64,000 nt of DNA. Origin: Clostridiaceae bacterium (GTDB taxonomy: Bacteria > Bacillota > Clostridia > Peptostreptococcales > Natronincolaceae). The translations under genes and the position numbers were made by a program. The stretch's first letter is position 1. Every line of letters starts with the position of its first letter. This document shows, piece by piece, positions 32,598-41,644 of the stretch. The notes beneath the pieces were generated by a model. It was not told where the DNA came from. It saw only the letters and a program-made list of their open reading frames with translations, and did not search any database. The stretch is taken from the NCBI GenBank assembly GCA_018432235.1, contig JAHDLO010000007.1, positions 88,769-152,768 of the forward strand, given 5' to 3'.

Positions 32598-34364
32598 GTG
32601 CGGCTTGATATTGAAAACAAAATTCTGATTCCCTTTATGATTTTATTAATCATATCAATTTTTACCTTAGGGGCGGTATCCTATTGGAATGGATATCAAT
32701 CCCTTTTAGAGAATGAAGTAAAGAATTTAACGAAGAACCTGGAGGAGAAGGTATTTTTTATAGAAAGTATCCATCAACAGGTGAAGGATGGCGTTTTTAC
32801 AGAAGAGGAAGGAAAAGCATATGTGATTGACTACTATGGTAGACTGGAAAAGGAAGGCTTAATCATTTTTGAGGGCGAAAAATTTCTGCTAAACAGCTTT
32901 AAAGGAGAGGCGGCATGGTTTCATAGATTAAGGGAGGAAAATCTGTTTGATCATCAACAGCCTTTATCTGTAGAGAACTATCTTTTTATCTACAAAGCCT
33001 ATGACCAATGGGACTGGATATTGGGTTATCGTCTGAGCAAGGGGATTTTTTTCTATGACGTACTGGAAAACCAAAAGTATATGCTTTTACTGGCGATTAT
33101 TTCTCTGATTTTTTCCATGCAGGCAGCTATTTTTATCTCCCATAACATCTCCAAGCCAATAAAAATGCTGGCGGATATATGCGATAAAATTGCTCAGGGA
33201 AGCTTCCATGATAAGATTAATATAAAAAGAAAAGATGAGATAGGTATGCTGGCTAATGCCTTTAATAATATGCTGTATCAGCTCCAGGAAAATACAACAA
33301 AGCTCATTAAGATGACTCAGTTAAATGAGGATATTCTAAGAAATATTTCAACTGGGATTATTACTACAGATCAGCAGGGTCAGGTGTTATCCATTAATCA
33401 AGCAGCAAAGGATTTATGGGAGGGCAGTACTGAAAAAAGCATTAGTAAGGACATCAAAGAAAAGCTTTTTCAACAGCTTAGAGAAACTTTAGATACTGGC
33501 AAGAGCATTAACAATTTCTATGCCTTTGATAATATTCAGGAGGGTAGCAAAATTTACTTGGATGCCACCACAGCTTTATTGAAAACCGATAAAGGAGCGG
33601 TTAGCGGCGCTATTTGCAATTTCAACGATATTAGTGAAAGAAAGAAGATAGAAAACAATATGGAGACCTTAGATCGATTGACCTCTATTGGACAGCTGGC
33701 GGCGGGGATTGCCCATGAAATCCGAAATCCATTGGCAGGCATGAAAACCAGTATTCAGGTCCTGAAAAATAGATTATGCAAAGAAGATGGGGCTGCCAAT
33801 GAGAAATTGTTTAATGGCGTATTATATGAAATCGACAGAATTAATCATTTAATTACTGACATATTGAATTTTGCTAAGCCAAGAGCGCCAAAATATGAAA
33901 AAACAGATTTAGTGGAAATATTAAATCGCGCATTGGATTTGGTGAAGAAGACTGCTATAGAGAATGATATCGCAATCAATATTGTTAAACACAGTAACAA
34001 TCCCTTAATCTTTGTGGATAAGGCCCAGATTGAGCAGGTCTTTCTAAATATTATCAAGAATGCCTTAAAAGCAATTCACCAAAAAGGGGAGCTAAGCATT
34101 ATCATCAATACCCATCTTGAAGAAAAAGGTGCTTTTGCTTCCTTGGAGTTCCGGGATAATGGTGCGGGAATTGAACCAGAAAATCTTGAAAAAATATTCA
34201 ACCCCTTTTTCACCACAAGCCCTGAAGGAACTGGTCTGGGTTTATCGGTGGTGTATGAGCTGGTGAAGGGGAATCAAGGAGAAATCGAAGTCCACAGTGC
34301 TGTAGGTGTAGGCACTAAATTTAAGGTGAGGTTTCCTATGTACGGAGGTGACAGCAATGAATAA
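32598..34364 (+). CDS. NtrB/AtoS-like membrane histidine kinase
   Basis: A 588-residue kinase: membrane segment at about 10-30, an extracytoplasmic region of about 125 residues, second segment at about 160-181, HAMP (about 182-235), PAS (about 243-345), HisKA with GIAHEIRNPLAG (His373) and a HATPase domain with DNGAGI and GTGLGLSV. It starts at GTG 32598, behind AAGGAAGGGG. It shares the operon with an SSS symporter and a sigma-54 response regulator and presumably senses an extracellular nutrient. The gene overlaps the regulator gene by a few bases. Confidence 0.9.
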   Translation: MRLDIENKILIPFMILLIISIFTLGAVSYWNGYQSLLENEVKNLTKNLEEKVFFIESIHQQVKDGVFTEEEGKAYVIDYYGRLEKEGLIIFEGEKFLLNSFKGEAAWFHRLREENLFDHQQPLSVENYLFIYKAYDQWDWILGYRLSKGIFFYDVLENQKYMLLLAIISLIFSMQAAIFISHNISKPIKMLADICDKIAQGSFHDKINIKRKDEIGMLANAFNNMLYQLQENTTKLIKMTQLNEDILRNISTGIITTDQQGQVLSINQAAKDLWEGSTEKSISKDIKEKLFQQLRETLDTGKSINNFYAFDNIQEGSKIYLDATTALLKTDKGAVSGAICNFNDISERKKIENNMETLDRLTSIGQLAAGIAHEIRNPLAGMKTSIQVLKNRLCKEDGAANEKLFNGVLYEIDRINHLITDILNFAKPRAPKYEKTDLVEILNRALDLVKKTAIENDIAINIVKHSNNPLIFVDKAQIEQVFLNIIKNALKAIHQKGELSIIINTHLEEKGAFASLEFRDNGAGIEPENLEKIFNPFFTTSPEGTGLGLSVVYELVKGNQGEIEVHSAVGVGTKFKVRFPMYGGDSNE

Positions 34365-35751
34365 AAGAATATTGATTGTAGATGATGAAGAGACCATACG
34401 ATTGTCCCTGAAGGAAGGTCTGACGGATATGGGATATGGCGTAGCTACTGCCGGCAACGGTGTTGCAGCCCTTGAAGAGATAAAAAGCTTTAAGCCACAG
34501 GTGGTTTTTTTAGATATGAGGCTGGCAAAGGAAAATGGATTGGCACTTATTCCTCGGATAAAGGAAATTGACAAGGAAGTCGAAGTCGTGATTATGACAG
34601 CCTATGGCGACATACAAACGGCTGTTAAAGCCATCAAGGAAGGTGCCTATGACTATATCAACAAGCCCTTTGATTTGGAAGAAATAGATATTATCATAGA
34701 AAGGGTCATAAAAAATCTAAAGCTGCAAAAGAAAATTTATTTATTGGAGAAGGAAAAGAAGTCTCAAAATGAATATATGCTGGGGGAGGATGCCAGCATG
34801 AAGGATATTCTGGCTAAAATTGATATCCTGTCCAGTAATGATGCCGTAACGGTACTGATAAGAGGGGAAACAGGAACTGGCAAAGAGCTGGTGGCGGCTG
34901 CTATCCATGAAAAAAGTGCCAGAAAAGATGGACCCATGCTAAAAATCAATTGTGGGGCGATCCCGCAGCAGCTAATAGAAAGCGAGCTTTTTGGCTTTGA
35001 AAAAAATGCCTTTACAGGGGCCACCGCCAGAAAAAAAGGTTTAATAGAAATTGCCGATGGCGGAACGGTTTTTTTAGATGAAATAGGAGAAATTTCCTTA
35101 AGCGTCCAGACAAAGCTATTGAGATTTATTGAGGAAAGGACATTTAAAAGGGTTGGTGGCTTGGAGGACATTGAAGTAGATATTAGGGTAATTGCTGCAA
35201 CCAATAAAAATCTGGAGGAAGCCATAAAGAGAAAGGAATTTAGAGAGGATTTATATTACCGTTTAAATGTAGTGCCCATTCAATTGCCTCCTTTAAGAGA
35301 AAGGGGCAAGGACATTCTTTTACTGGCGGATTATTATTTGCAGGAATACAATAAAAAGTTTCATAAGCCGATAAGAGGCTTCTCCAGGGAGGTTGAACAT
35401 GTACTTTTGAATTATCCTTGGAGGGGCAATGTACGGGAATTGAAAAACGTGATAGAAAGAATTGTGATTCTAAAGGAGGGGGAGCTTATAGGCGTAAAGG
35501 ATCTACCCCTTGAAATCTCCAATAGTATCGATGACGGGTCTGACATAATCCCAAGGGATAAGCATGAAAAGGATGCTGGTACGGTTTTATATCCAGGCTT
35601 CTCTTTGGAGAAGGAGGTCCAGGAAATCGAGCTGTACTACATAAAAATGGCACTAGCCCATTGTAATAATAATTACTCGAAGGCATCAGAAATTCTGGGA
35701 ATAAGCAGATTTGCTTTAAAAAGAAAAATAGAAAAGTATTCATTAGAATAA
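34357..35751 (+). CDS. NtrC/AtoC-type sigma-54 response regulator
   Basis: About 464 residues from ATG 34357, 9 bp after GGAGG (GTG 34348 is in frame but too close). Receiver domain with Asp53 (VVFLDMRL), AAA+ domain with Walker A GETGTGKE and Walker B VFLDEIGE, and Fis helix-turn-helix (ASEILGISRFALKRKIEKY). The sigma-54 contact loop reads NAFTGA rather than GAFTGA. It is cognate to the kinase before it, and the nearest sigma-54 promoter is that of pxpA at 36070, about 320 bp downstream, which is the likely target. Confidence 0.92.
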   Translation: MNKRILIVDDEETIRLSLKEGLTDMGYGVATAGNGVAALEEIKSFKPQVVFLDMRLAKENGLALIPRIKEIDKEVEVVIMTAYGDIQTAVKAIKEGAYDYINKPFDLEEIDIIIERVIKNLKLQKKIYLLEKEKKSQNEYMLGEDASMKDILAKIDILSSNDAVTVLIRGETGTGKELVAAAIHEKSARKDGPMLKINCGAIPQQLIESELFGFEKNAFTGATARKKGLIEIADGGTVFLDEIGEISLSVQTKLLRFIEERTFKRVGGLEDIEVDIRVIAATNKNLEEAIKRKEFREDLYYRLNVVPIQLPPLRERGKDILLLADYYLQEYNKKFHKPIRGFSREVEHVLLNYPWRGNVRELKNVIERIVILKEGELIGVKDLPLEISNSIDDGSDIIPRDKHEKDAGTVLYPGFSLEKEVQEIELYYIKMALAHCNNNYSKASEILGISRFALKRKIEKYSLE

Positions 35752-35755
35752 TTTT

Positions 35756-35796
35756 GAGCGATTCCACAATTCATGTGCGAAATCGCTCTTTTTTAT
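35756..35796 (+). terminator. rho-independent terminator
   Basis: GAGCGATT (35756-35763) pairs with AATCGCTC (35781-35788), followed by TTTTTTAT. It ends the symporter/two-component operon. Confidence 0.85.
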
Positions 35797-35945
35797 ATCA
35801 TAGGAAAGTTCTTTTATTTCCCTATGATATGGGGGGGTTGTTAAGGGGGGCATCACCCCTTATTAAAAAAAGGAGAGTACAGCGAAGCGTCCTAGAGAAC
35901 GCATGGGTTCTCTGGAAAACAAACGTGGCGAAGCCACTTTTGTTC
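35795..35945. repeat. run of consecutive hairpins in an intergenic region
   Basis: Four inverted repeats follow one another: ATATCATAGG/CCTATGATAT (35795-35804, 35821-35830), TAAGGGG/CCCCTTA (about 35842-35862), CTAGAGAAC/GTTCTC (about 35892-35913) and GTGGC/GCCAC within AACAAA...TTTGTT (about 35919-35943). No ORF here has a convincing start. The segment lies upstream of the pxp sigma-54 promoter and could be an RNA element, a transposon scar or a repeat family. Confidence 0.5.
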
Positions 35946-35991
35946 TGTTGCGGCTATTTTCAGCTTGTCACAGGTTTATACAGTCTATTTA

Positions 35992-36006
35992 TGTGGAATT
36001 CCGCAC
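35992..36006. promoter_or_regulatory. candidate activator site of the pxp operon
   Basis: TGTGGAATTCCGCA is a 14-bp palindrome with one mismatched pair, about 65-80 bp before the -24 element at 36071. That distance suits a sigma-54 activator, here the NtrC-like regulator at 34357. Confidence 0.45.
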
Positions 36007-36069
36007 GAATGACGATGGGTGCAAACTATCATTTATCAGAAAATACACAATTTTCAACGCTGGCAAGGT

Positions 36070-36085
36070 TGGCATTAATCTTGCA
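36070..36085 (+). promoter_or_regulatory. sigma-54 promoter of the pxp operon
   Basis: TTGGCATTAATCTTGCA has GG at 36071-36072 and GC at 36083-36084, with exactly 10 bp between. It lies 37 bp before the pxpA ATG. Confidence 0.82.
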
Positions 36086-36120
36086 AATAATTATAGAAAC
36101 AAAAACTTAGGGGTGCAAGG

Positions 36121-36891
36121 ATGTTTCAAGTGGATTTAAACAGCGATATAGGTGAGAGCTTTGGCGATTACAAGCTGGGCTTAGATGAAGAGGTGCTTCA
36201 GCACATCTCCTCCGCTAACATTGCCTGTGGATGGCATGCCGGTGATCCTGTAGTCATGGAAAAAATCGTTGAAGTGGCGGCGAAAAAAGGGGTAGCTATA
36301 GGGGCTCACCCGGGATTTTTGGATCTGATGGGCTTTGGCAGAAGAGAGATGGTGATAACAGGGGAAGAAGCAAAGGCCTATATGAAATACCAAATAGGCG
36401 CTTTATGGGCATTTGCAAAAAGCAAGGGTGTCAGAATACAGCATGTGAAGCCCCACGGTGCGCTGTATAATATGGCAGCCAAGAATGAAATGCTGGCAAG
36501 GGCCATTGCAGAAGCCATTTATGAGGTGGATGCAGACATGATTTTGGTAGGACTTGCTAATAGCCAATTGATGAAGGCAGGGACAGCAACGGGTCTAAAG
36601 GTTGCTAATGAGGTGTTTGCCGATAGGGCCTATAACCCTGACGGGACACTGGTCTCTAGAAAGCAGGAGGGAGCCGTCATCCATGATACCCAGCAGGCTA
36701 TAGCAAGGGTGATTCGTATGGTAAAGGAAGGTAAGGTAAAAGCCGTGAACGGAGAAGATGTCGCGATTCAAGCGGATACGATTTGTGTCCACGGGGATAA
36801 CCCCAAGGCGGTGGCCTTTGTAAATGAAATAAGAAAGGCGTTAGAAGCTGAAAATGTTCAAGTGGTTTCTATGGCAAGCTTTATCAAATAA
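36121..36891 (+). CDS. pxpA: 5-oxoprolinase subunit A
   Basis: A 256-residue LamB/YcsF protein. The N-terminus [20 protein letters not shown] and [16 protein letters not shown] carry the family's conserved Asp, Cys and His residues; later [11 protein letters not shown] is also diagnostic. PxpABC hydrolyses 5-oxo-L-proline to glutamate with ATP. The length agrees with Bacillus PxpA. It is the first gene of the operon, directly behind a sigma-54 promoter. Confidence 0.95.
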   Translation: MFQVDLNSDIGESFGDYKLGLDEEVLQHISSANIACGWHAGDPVVMEKIVEVAAKKGVAIGAHPGFLDLMGFGRREMVITGEEAKAYMKYQIGALWAFAKSKGVRIQHVKPHGALYNMAAKNEMLARAIAEAIYEVDADMILVGLANSQLMKAGTATGLKVANEVFADRAYNPDGTLVSRKQEGAVIHDTQQAIARVIRMVKEGKVKAVNGEDVAIQADTICVHGDNPKAVAFVNEIRKALEAENVQVVSMASFIK

Positions 36892-36912
36892 TAGGGAGAA
36901 GGTGGAGAAAAG

Positions 36913-38115
36913 ATGATAAATAATGAAAGAAAAAGCAAAAACTTTGGTGTGTTGCTGGGGGCAGCCTTCCTAATGGCAACCTCCGCTATCGGTCCCGGCT
37001 TTTTAACACAAACCGCTACCTTTACAGAAAGATATGGAGCGAATTTCGGCTTTGTTATTTTAATTGCAATTATTTTAACCTTTGGAACACAGCTGAATAT
37101 ATGGCGGATTATTGGGGTTTCAGGCATGCGGGGACAGGACATTGCCAATAAGGTGGTTCCGGGCTTAGGCTATTTTATAGCAGCATTGGTGGCTCTAGGC
37201 GGGCTGGCCTTTAATATCGGGAACGTTGGTGGTGCTGCGCTAGGTCTTAACGTACTTCTTGGTATGGATATTAAGCTGGGTACTATTATTGCTGGTATAA
37301 TAGGGATCATCATTTTCTTAGCAAAGGATGCCCGCTCTCTTGTGGACAGGTTTACTAAGATTTTAGGCGGACTGATGATTTTGCTGGTGGCCTATGTCAC
37401 CTTTTCTACCAACCCACCTGTTGGCGAGGCAGTAGCAAAAACCGTTGTTCCCGATGGGATAAACATGTTAATATTCCCTATCATCACTCTCGTAGGAGGA
37501 ACTGTAGGCGGATATATCACCTTTGCGGGAGGTCATCGTTTAATTGATGCCGGAATTACAGGAGAGGAAAATTTAGGTGAGGTTAATAGAAGCTCTCTGA
37601 TGGGTATAGGCTTAGCTTCTATTATGAGGGTCCTTCTTTTCTTAGCTATTCTGGGGGTTGTGACAAAGGGATTGACATTAGATCCTTCTAATCCAGCGGC
37701 ATCAGCCTTTTTACACGGTGCTGGCAATATTGGCTATAAATTCTTTGGGATTGTATTATGTGCAGCTGGATTAACCTCTGTCGTAGGAGCCGCCTATACT
37801 TCGGTATCCTTCCTAAAGACATTAAATACAACCATAGCGAAGCATGAAAACTACTTTATTATTGGCTTTATTGCAGTATCAACTGTAATTATGACCTTTC
37901 TAGGACAGCCTGCAAAGCTGCTGGTTTTGGCGGGATCGTTAAATGGATTAATTTTACCCGTAACCCTGGGTACTATTCTGATGGCTTCAAGGAGGAAGGA
38001 TATCGTGGGAGAGTACAAGCATCCCACCTGGCTATTGGTATTTGGTATCATTGTTGTTATTCTGACTGCCTACGGCGGCTTGGTATCCTTACAAAATATT
38101 AAGAACCTATTTTAA
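36913..38115 (+). CDS. NRAMP-like transporter (YcsG type)
   Basis: A 400-residue membrane protein with 11 predicted segments. The first segment and loop (ATSAIGPGFLTQTATFTERYGANF) resemble NRAMP transporters, but the DPGN metal-site motif is replaced by ATFTE, as in the YcsG-type branch that accompanies pxp genes in Bacillus. That branch is suspected of carrying 5-oxoproline or another organic solute rather than metal. It sits inside the pxp operon between pxpA and pxpB, with GGAGAAGG before its ATG. Confidence 0.85.
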   Translation: MINNERKSKNFGVLLGAAFLMATSAIGPGFLTQTATFTERYGANFGFVILIAIILTFGTQLNIWRIIGVSGMRGQDIANKVVPGLGYFIAALVALGGLAFNIGNVGGAALGLNVLLGMDIKLGTIIAGIIGIIIFLAKDARSLVDRFTKILGGLMILLVAYVTFSTNPPVGEAVAKTVVPDGINMLIFPIITLVGGTVGGYITFAGGHRLIDAGITGEENLGEVNRSSLMGIGLASIMRVLLFLAILGVVTKGLTLDPSNPAASAFLHGAGNIGYKFFGIVLCAAGLTSVVGAAYTSVSFLKTLNTTIAKHENYFIIGFIAVSTVIMTFLGQPAKLLVLAGSLNGLILPVTLGTILMASRRKDIVGEYKHPTWLLVFGIIVVILTAYGGLVSLQNIKNLF

Positions 38116-38170
38116 ATAAAGTAAATATCAGGGTGGACCAATAGGTTCACCTCTACTGGAGGTAGCCTTG

Positions 38171-38926
38171 ATGTATGAAAAAACAAAATATCTGATGGCA
38201 GGAGATAGGGCGCTGGTAATGGAGTTTGGCAATGCCATTTCTGAAGAAATCAATAATAAAATTCGGTCCATGACGGCAGCCATAGAGGCACAAAATATTA
38301 AGGAGATTGTGGAATTCGTCCCTACCTATCGCTCCTTGATGATTCATTATAATCCTTTGAAAATCAGCTACAACCAACTGAAAAATACATTGGAGGAAGT
38401 GGAAAAGCGGTTAGGGAGCATCGAGCTGCCCTTACCACAGGTAATCGAAATCCCCACACTATATGGTGGAGACTATGGGCCGGATATTGAAAATGTTGCC
38501 AAACACAATCAGCTGACGGTGGAGGAGGTAATAAAAATCCATACCTCTAAAGAATATTTGATTTATATGCTGGGGTTCACTCCCGGGTTTCCTTATTTGG
38601 GGGGGATGGAGGAAAGAATTGCCACGCCTCGATTGGAATCCCCCAGAACAAAAATCGCCGGAGGCTCTGTGGGAATCGCCGGAGGACAAACGGGAATTTA
38701 TCCTATAGATAGTCCCGGCGGCTGGCAATTGATTGGCAGAACCCCTGTGCCTTTGTATGATCCACAGCGGGAAACCCCTATCCTGTTGAAGGCAGGGAAC
38801 TATATTGTCTTTAAAGCCATAGGGGAAGAGGAATATATGGAAATAGAAATAGCTGCAAAAAAAGGTGCTTATCATTGTAAAAGCTACCCTAAAAAACATG
38901 GGGGTGATGAGCATGGGACAAATTAG
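38171..38926 (+). CDS. pxpB: 5-oxoprolinase subunit B
   Basis: About 252 residues. ATG 38171 lies 8 bp after GGAGG; the in-frame TTG at 38168 is unlikely. The KipI/PxpB pattern is complete: GDRALVMEFGNAISEEIN at the start and YMLGFTPGFPYLGGMEERIA, GIAGGQTGIYPIDSPGGWQL near residues 135-200. It pairs with PxpC to form the ATP-using part of the 5-oxoprolinase. Its 3' end overlaps the pxpC start. Confidence 0.95.
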   Translation: MYEKTKYLMAGDRALVMEFGNAISEEINNKIRSMTAAIEAQNIKEIVEFVPTYRSLMIHYNPLKISYNQLKNTLEEVEKRLGSIELPLPQVIEIPTLYGGDYGPDIENVAKHNQLTVEEVIKIHTSKEYLIYMLGFTPGFPYLGGMEERIATPRLESPRTKIAGGSVGIAGGQTGIYPIDSPGGWQLIGRTPVPLYDPQRETPILLKAGNYIVFKAIGEEEYMEIEIAAKKGAYHCKSYPKKHGGDEHGTN

Positions 38927-39950
38927 AATCATCAAACCAGGACTTTTGACGACGGTGCAGGATTTAGGCAGAAGCGGGTATCAGCAGTATGGGGTTACCG
39001 TATCAGGGGTTATGGACAATGCTTCTGCTAGGTTAGCAAATATTTTAGTGGGAAATGACGAAGGAGAAGGGCTTTTAGAGATCACTATGCTGGGACCGGA
39101 AATAGAGCTTTTAGAGGATATGGTGGTTGCCATTACAGGGGGAGATTTGCTTCCAGTGCTAAATGGCAATGCTGTAGCTATGGGAAAAAGCATATTGGCA
39201 AAAAGTGGAGATCGGTTAGCGTTTAGAGGCGTCAAAAACGGATGCAGAAGCTATGTCGCCTTCTCCGGTGGCATTCAGGTGCCGATACTGATGGGAAGCA
39301 AGGCCACCTTTACCAGAGGAAGCATTGGTGGATTTGAGGGCAGGGCCTTAAAGACTGGGGATATTCTGACCATAGGAGACCCTGGCAAGCCTTTGAATCT
39401 CTTGATTGGAAGAGAGCTTCGGGAAAGCTGGTATGAATACAATCAAACCATAGAGCTAAGGGTGGTTTTGGGACCACAAGCGGATGCCTTTACAGAAGCA
39501 GGAGTGAAGACCTTCTTTAGCAATGCATATGCAGTCACCAACGAATGCGACAGAATGGGCTACAGACTCGAAGGCGAAAAAATTCAGCATAAAAAAGGCG
39601 GAGACATTATTTCCGATGGTATTGCTATGGGGGCAATACAGATTCCAAGCCATGGTCAGCCCATTATTATGATGGCAGACCGACAAACAACGGGAGGCTA
39701 TACAAAGATAGGCAATGTGGTCACTGTTGACTTGCCCAAGGTTGCTCAGGCAAAGCCGGGAGATAAGATTGTATTTAAAGAGGTAGCTCTGGAGGAAGCC
39801 CATCGCCTACTTAGAGAGCTGGAAAATAAAATTGAGGCCTTTAAAAATCAGTGTGCCGGCAAAGAGCGGCTAGTTATCAATAGCAGAAAATTTCATTTAA
39901 AGGTTAATGGGAAGCCCTATGAGGTTATGGTGGAGGAGCTGAAAAGCTAA
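38913..39950 (+). CDS. pxpC: 5-oxoprolinase subunit C
   Basis: About 345 residues from ATG 38913, 8 bp after GGGGGTG; ATG 38907 is also in frame. KipA/PxpC motifs are present: IKPGLLTTVQDLGRSGYQQYG, MDNASARLANILVGNDEGEG and DRQTTGGYTKIGNV. The C-terminal 30 residues after about 315 (KERLVINSRKFHLKVNGKPY) form a short extension with a biotin-carboxyl-carrier-like start. It completes the operon. Confidence 0.95.
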   Translation: MGQIRIIKPGLLTTVQDLGRSGYQQYGVTVSGVMDNASARLANILVGNDEGEGLLEITMLGPEIELLEDMVVAITGGDLLPVLNGNAVAMGKSILAKSGDRLAFRGVKNGCRSYVAFSGGIQVPILMGSKATFTRGSIGGFEGRALKTGDILTIGDPGKPLNLLIGRELRESWYEYNQTIELRVVLGPQADAFTEAGVKTFFSNAYAVTNECDRMGYRLEGEKIQHKKGGDIISDGIAMGAIQIPSHGQPIIMMADRQTTGGYTKIGNVVTVDLPKVAQAKPGDKIVFKEVALEEAHRLLRELENKIEAFKNQCAGKERLVINSRKFHLKVNGKPYEVMVEELKS

Positions 39951-40037
39951 CACAGCTTGAAATTTAAAATCGCTAGTGCCTTGACGACTTTAGCATAACA
40001 GTAGCAGTAAGGACGATCTTTTTAGTTTCTCTTAAAG

Positions 40038-40090
40038 GCCCAGCTCTTTGGTGTTCACAGTATACGCCGAGTGCTGGGCTTTCTTTATTT
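40038..40090 (+). terminator. rho-independent terminator of the pxp operon
   Basis: GCCCAGC (40038-40044) pairs with GCTGGGC (40073-40079), followed by TTTCTTTATTT. It lies between convergent genes. Confidence 0.75.
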
Positions 40091-40102
40091 CATAATAGGA
40101 GC

Positions 40103-41482
40103 TTAAGTTATCCCTTCAACCCTGTTTTCCATGACTGCATCCACCTTAAAGCTGGAGAATCGTCTACGCATGAAAAAATATAAGCTGGTGAAGAGCAGCG
40201 TTGAAATCATCCATGAAACAGGATACCCAAGGAGGACTGTCATAACTGTGGGGGATTTAGGCAGCATATAGATAATCCAAGCAATTCTAAAGGCACATGT
40301 TCCGATTAAAGTCAGCACCATCGGTTTAAATGTATCACCAATTCCCTTGATGGCTCCAGAAAACACTTCGCTAACGATAGCAATCGCATAGAAGGGTGAA
40401 ATCATACGAAACATTTGCACACTCAATTCAATTACAGTGTCATTGCTCGTAAATAGACTGGACAAAGGCTTAACACCGTAGTACATGAATAGACTTAATA
40501 GTCCCACCATGGTAATGCCCATTATCATGCTGAATCTAGCTGAAGCCTTCATACGGTTGCTCTGATTTGCACCATAATTCTGTGCGATAAAGGTAGTCGT
40601 TGTAATCCCGATGGCGTCGATAATCAACCAGATGATAAAGTCAAGCTTGCCATTGATGGCCCAGGCTGCAATGCTGGCGGTACCAAAGGAATTGATGGCC
40701 CTCTGCATGTAGATGTTTGATATTGAATAGAGAGCAGATTGAGTCCCAAGGGGAATGCCCAGCTTGAGTATAGGCAAAAGTACATCCATTTTAATACGCA
40801 AGCGGTTAAGGGATAATTGAATAAGACCTTTGCTCCGGGACAGGCGTATAAGCATCATAATGCTTGAAAAGCCCTGGGCGCAAACAGTTGCATAGGCAGC
40901 CCCTTGGATGCCCCAGCCGAAGCCCATAATGAATAGTGCATCCAATAAAAGGTTGCCGACAGATGCCATCAGCAGTAGGTGAAAGGGAAACCTAGTATCC
41001 CCAACTGCCTTGAGTATTGCAGAACCTATATTAAATATGAAAACAAACATCGCACCTGATAAATAGATGCGCAAATAGGCGGTGGCCATCTCATAAATAT
41101 CCGGAGGTACCTTCATTAAAGCTGCAAAGTAGGGGGAACAGCTATAGCCTACAACAGCGATAACCAGACCTCCTATGATGGCAAACAGCATTAAGGTATG
41201 TACGGCATCATCGACTTCCTTGAGCTTATTTGCGCCATAATACTGAGAAATTAAGACGGTTCCCCCGAGGGAAAGCGTGATAAAAACATTAATAAGCAGC
41301 TTTGTGTAGCCGTATGTGGCGTCGATGGCGGCCAAGCTGGATATACCAGCATATCGACCGATGATGAAAGCATCCACCAGGCTGAAGGATTGCTGTATGA
41401 GGCTGCCTAAAAATATGGGCACAAAATACAGGATAAAGGTCTTCATTAATGGACCCTGTGTGATTGGATTTTTTTCTTCCAT
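40103..41482 (-). CDS. MATE family efflux protein
   Basis: About 459 residues and 12 predicted membrane segments. It starts EEKNPITQGPLMKTFILYF; ATG 41482 is preferred because the first in-frame ATG (41491) overlaps AGGAG. MATE motifs DAFIIGRYAGISSLAAI and GSAILKAVGDTRFPF are clear. The gene is divergent from a LysR regulator, unlike the MerR- and Rrf2-linked MATE genes in the window. Substrate unknown. Confidence 0.9.
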   Translation of the reverse strand: MEEKNPITQGPLMKTFILYFVPIFLGSLIQQSFSLVDAFIIGRYAGISSLAAIDATYGYTKLLINVFITLSLGGTVLISQYYGANKLKEVDDAVHTLMLFAIIGGLVIAVVGYSCSPYFAALMKVPPDIYEMATAYLRIYLSGAMFVFIFNIGSAILKAVGDTRFPFHLLLMASVGNLLLDALFIMGFGWGIQGAAYATVCAQGFSSIMMLIRLSRSKGLIQLSLNRLRIKMDVLLPILKLGIPLGTQSALYSISNIYMQRAINSFGTASIAAWAINGKLDFIIWLIIDAIGITTTTFIAQNYGANQSNRMKASARFSMIMGITMVGLLSLFMYYGVKPLSSLFTSNDTVIELSVQMFRMISPFYAIAIVSEVFSGAIKGIGDTFKPMVLTLIGTCAFRIAWIIYMLPKSPTVMTVLLGYPVSWMISTLLFTSLYFFMRRRFSSFKVDAVMENRVEGIT

Positions 41483-41644
41483 TCTTCTCATCTCCTACTA
41501 ATGATATACTTTATATGTGTGTGGTATAATAATGATAATATTTTTCAATTATCCTATTTGACTAGAGTATAATATGCCGATATCCCATTGTGCAAACGCA
41601 ACAAATCGATGATGGACATCGAAAATTTTGATAGGGAGGTAAAG

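Noticed and set aside
34764..35225. 153-codon minus-strand frame inside the NtrC-like gene
   Set aside because: Antisense shadow of the conserved AAA+ domain, no start signals.
35754..36110. Open frame of 118 codons between the regulator and pxpA
   Set aside because: It runs through a terminator, several hairpins and a sigma-54 promoter, has no ribosome binding site and no recognisable protein sequence.
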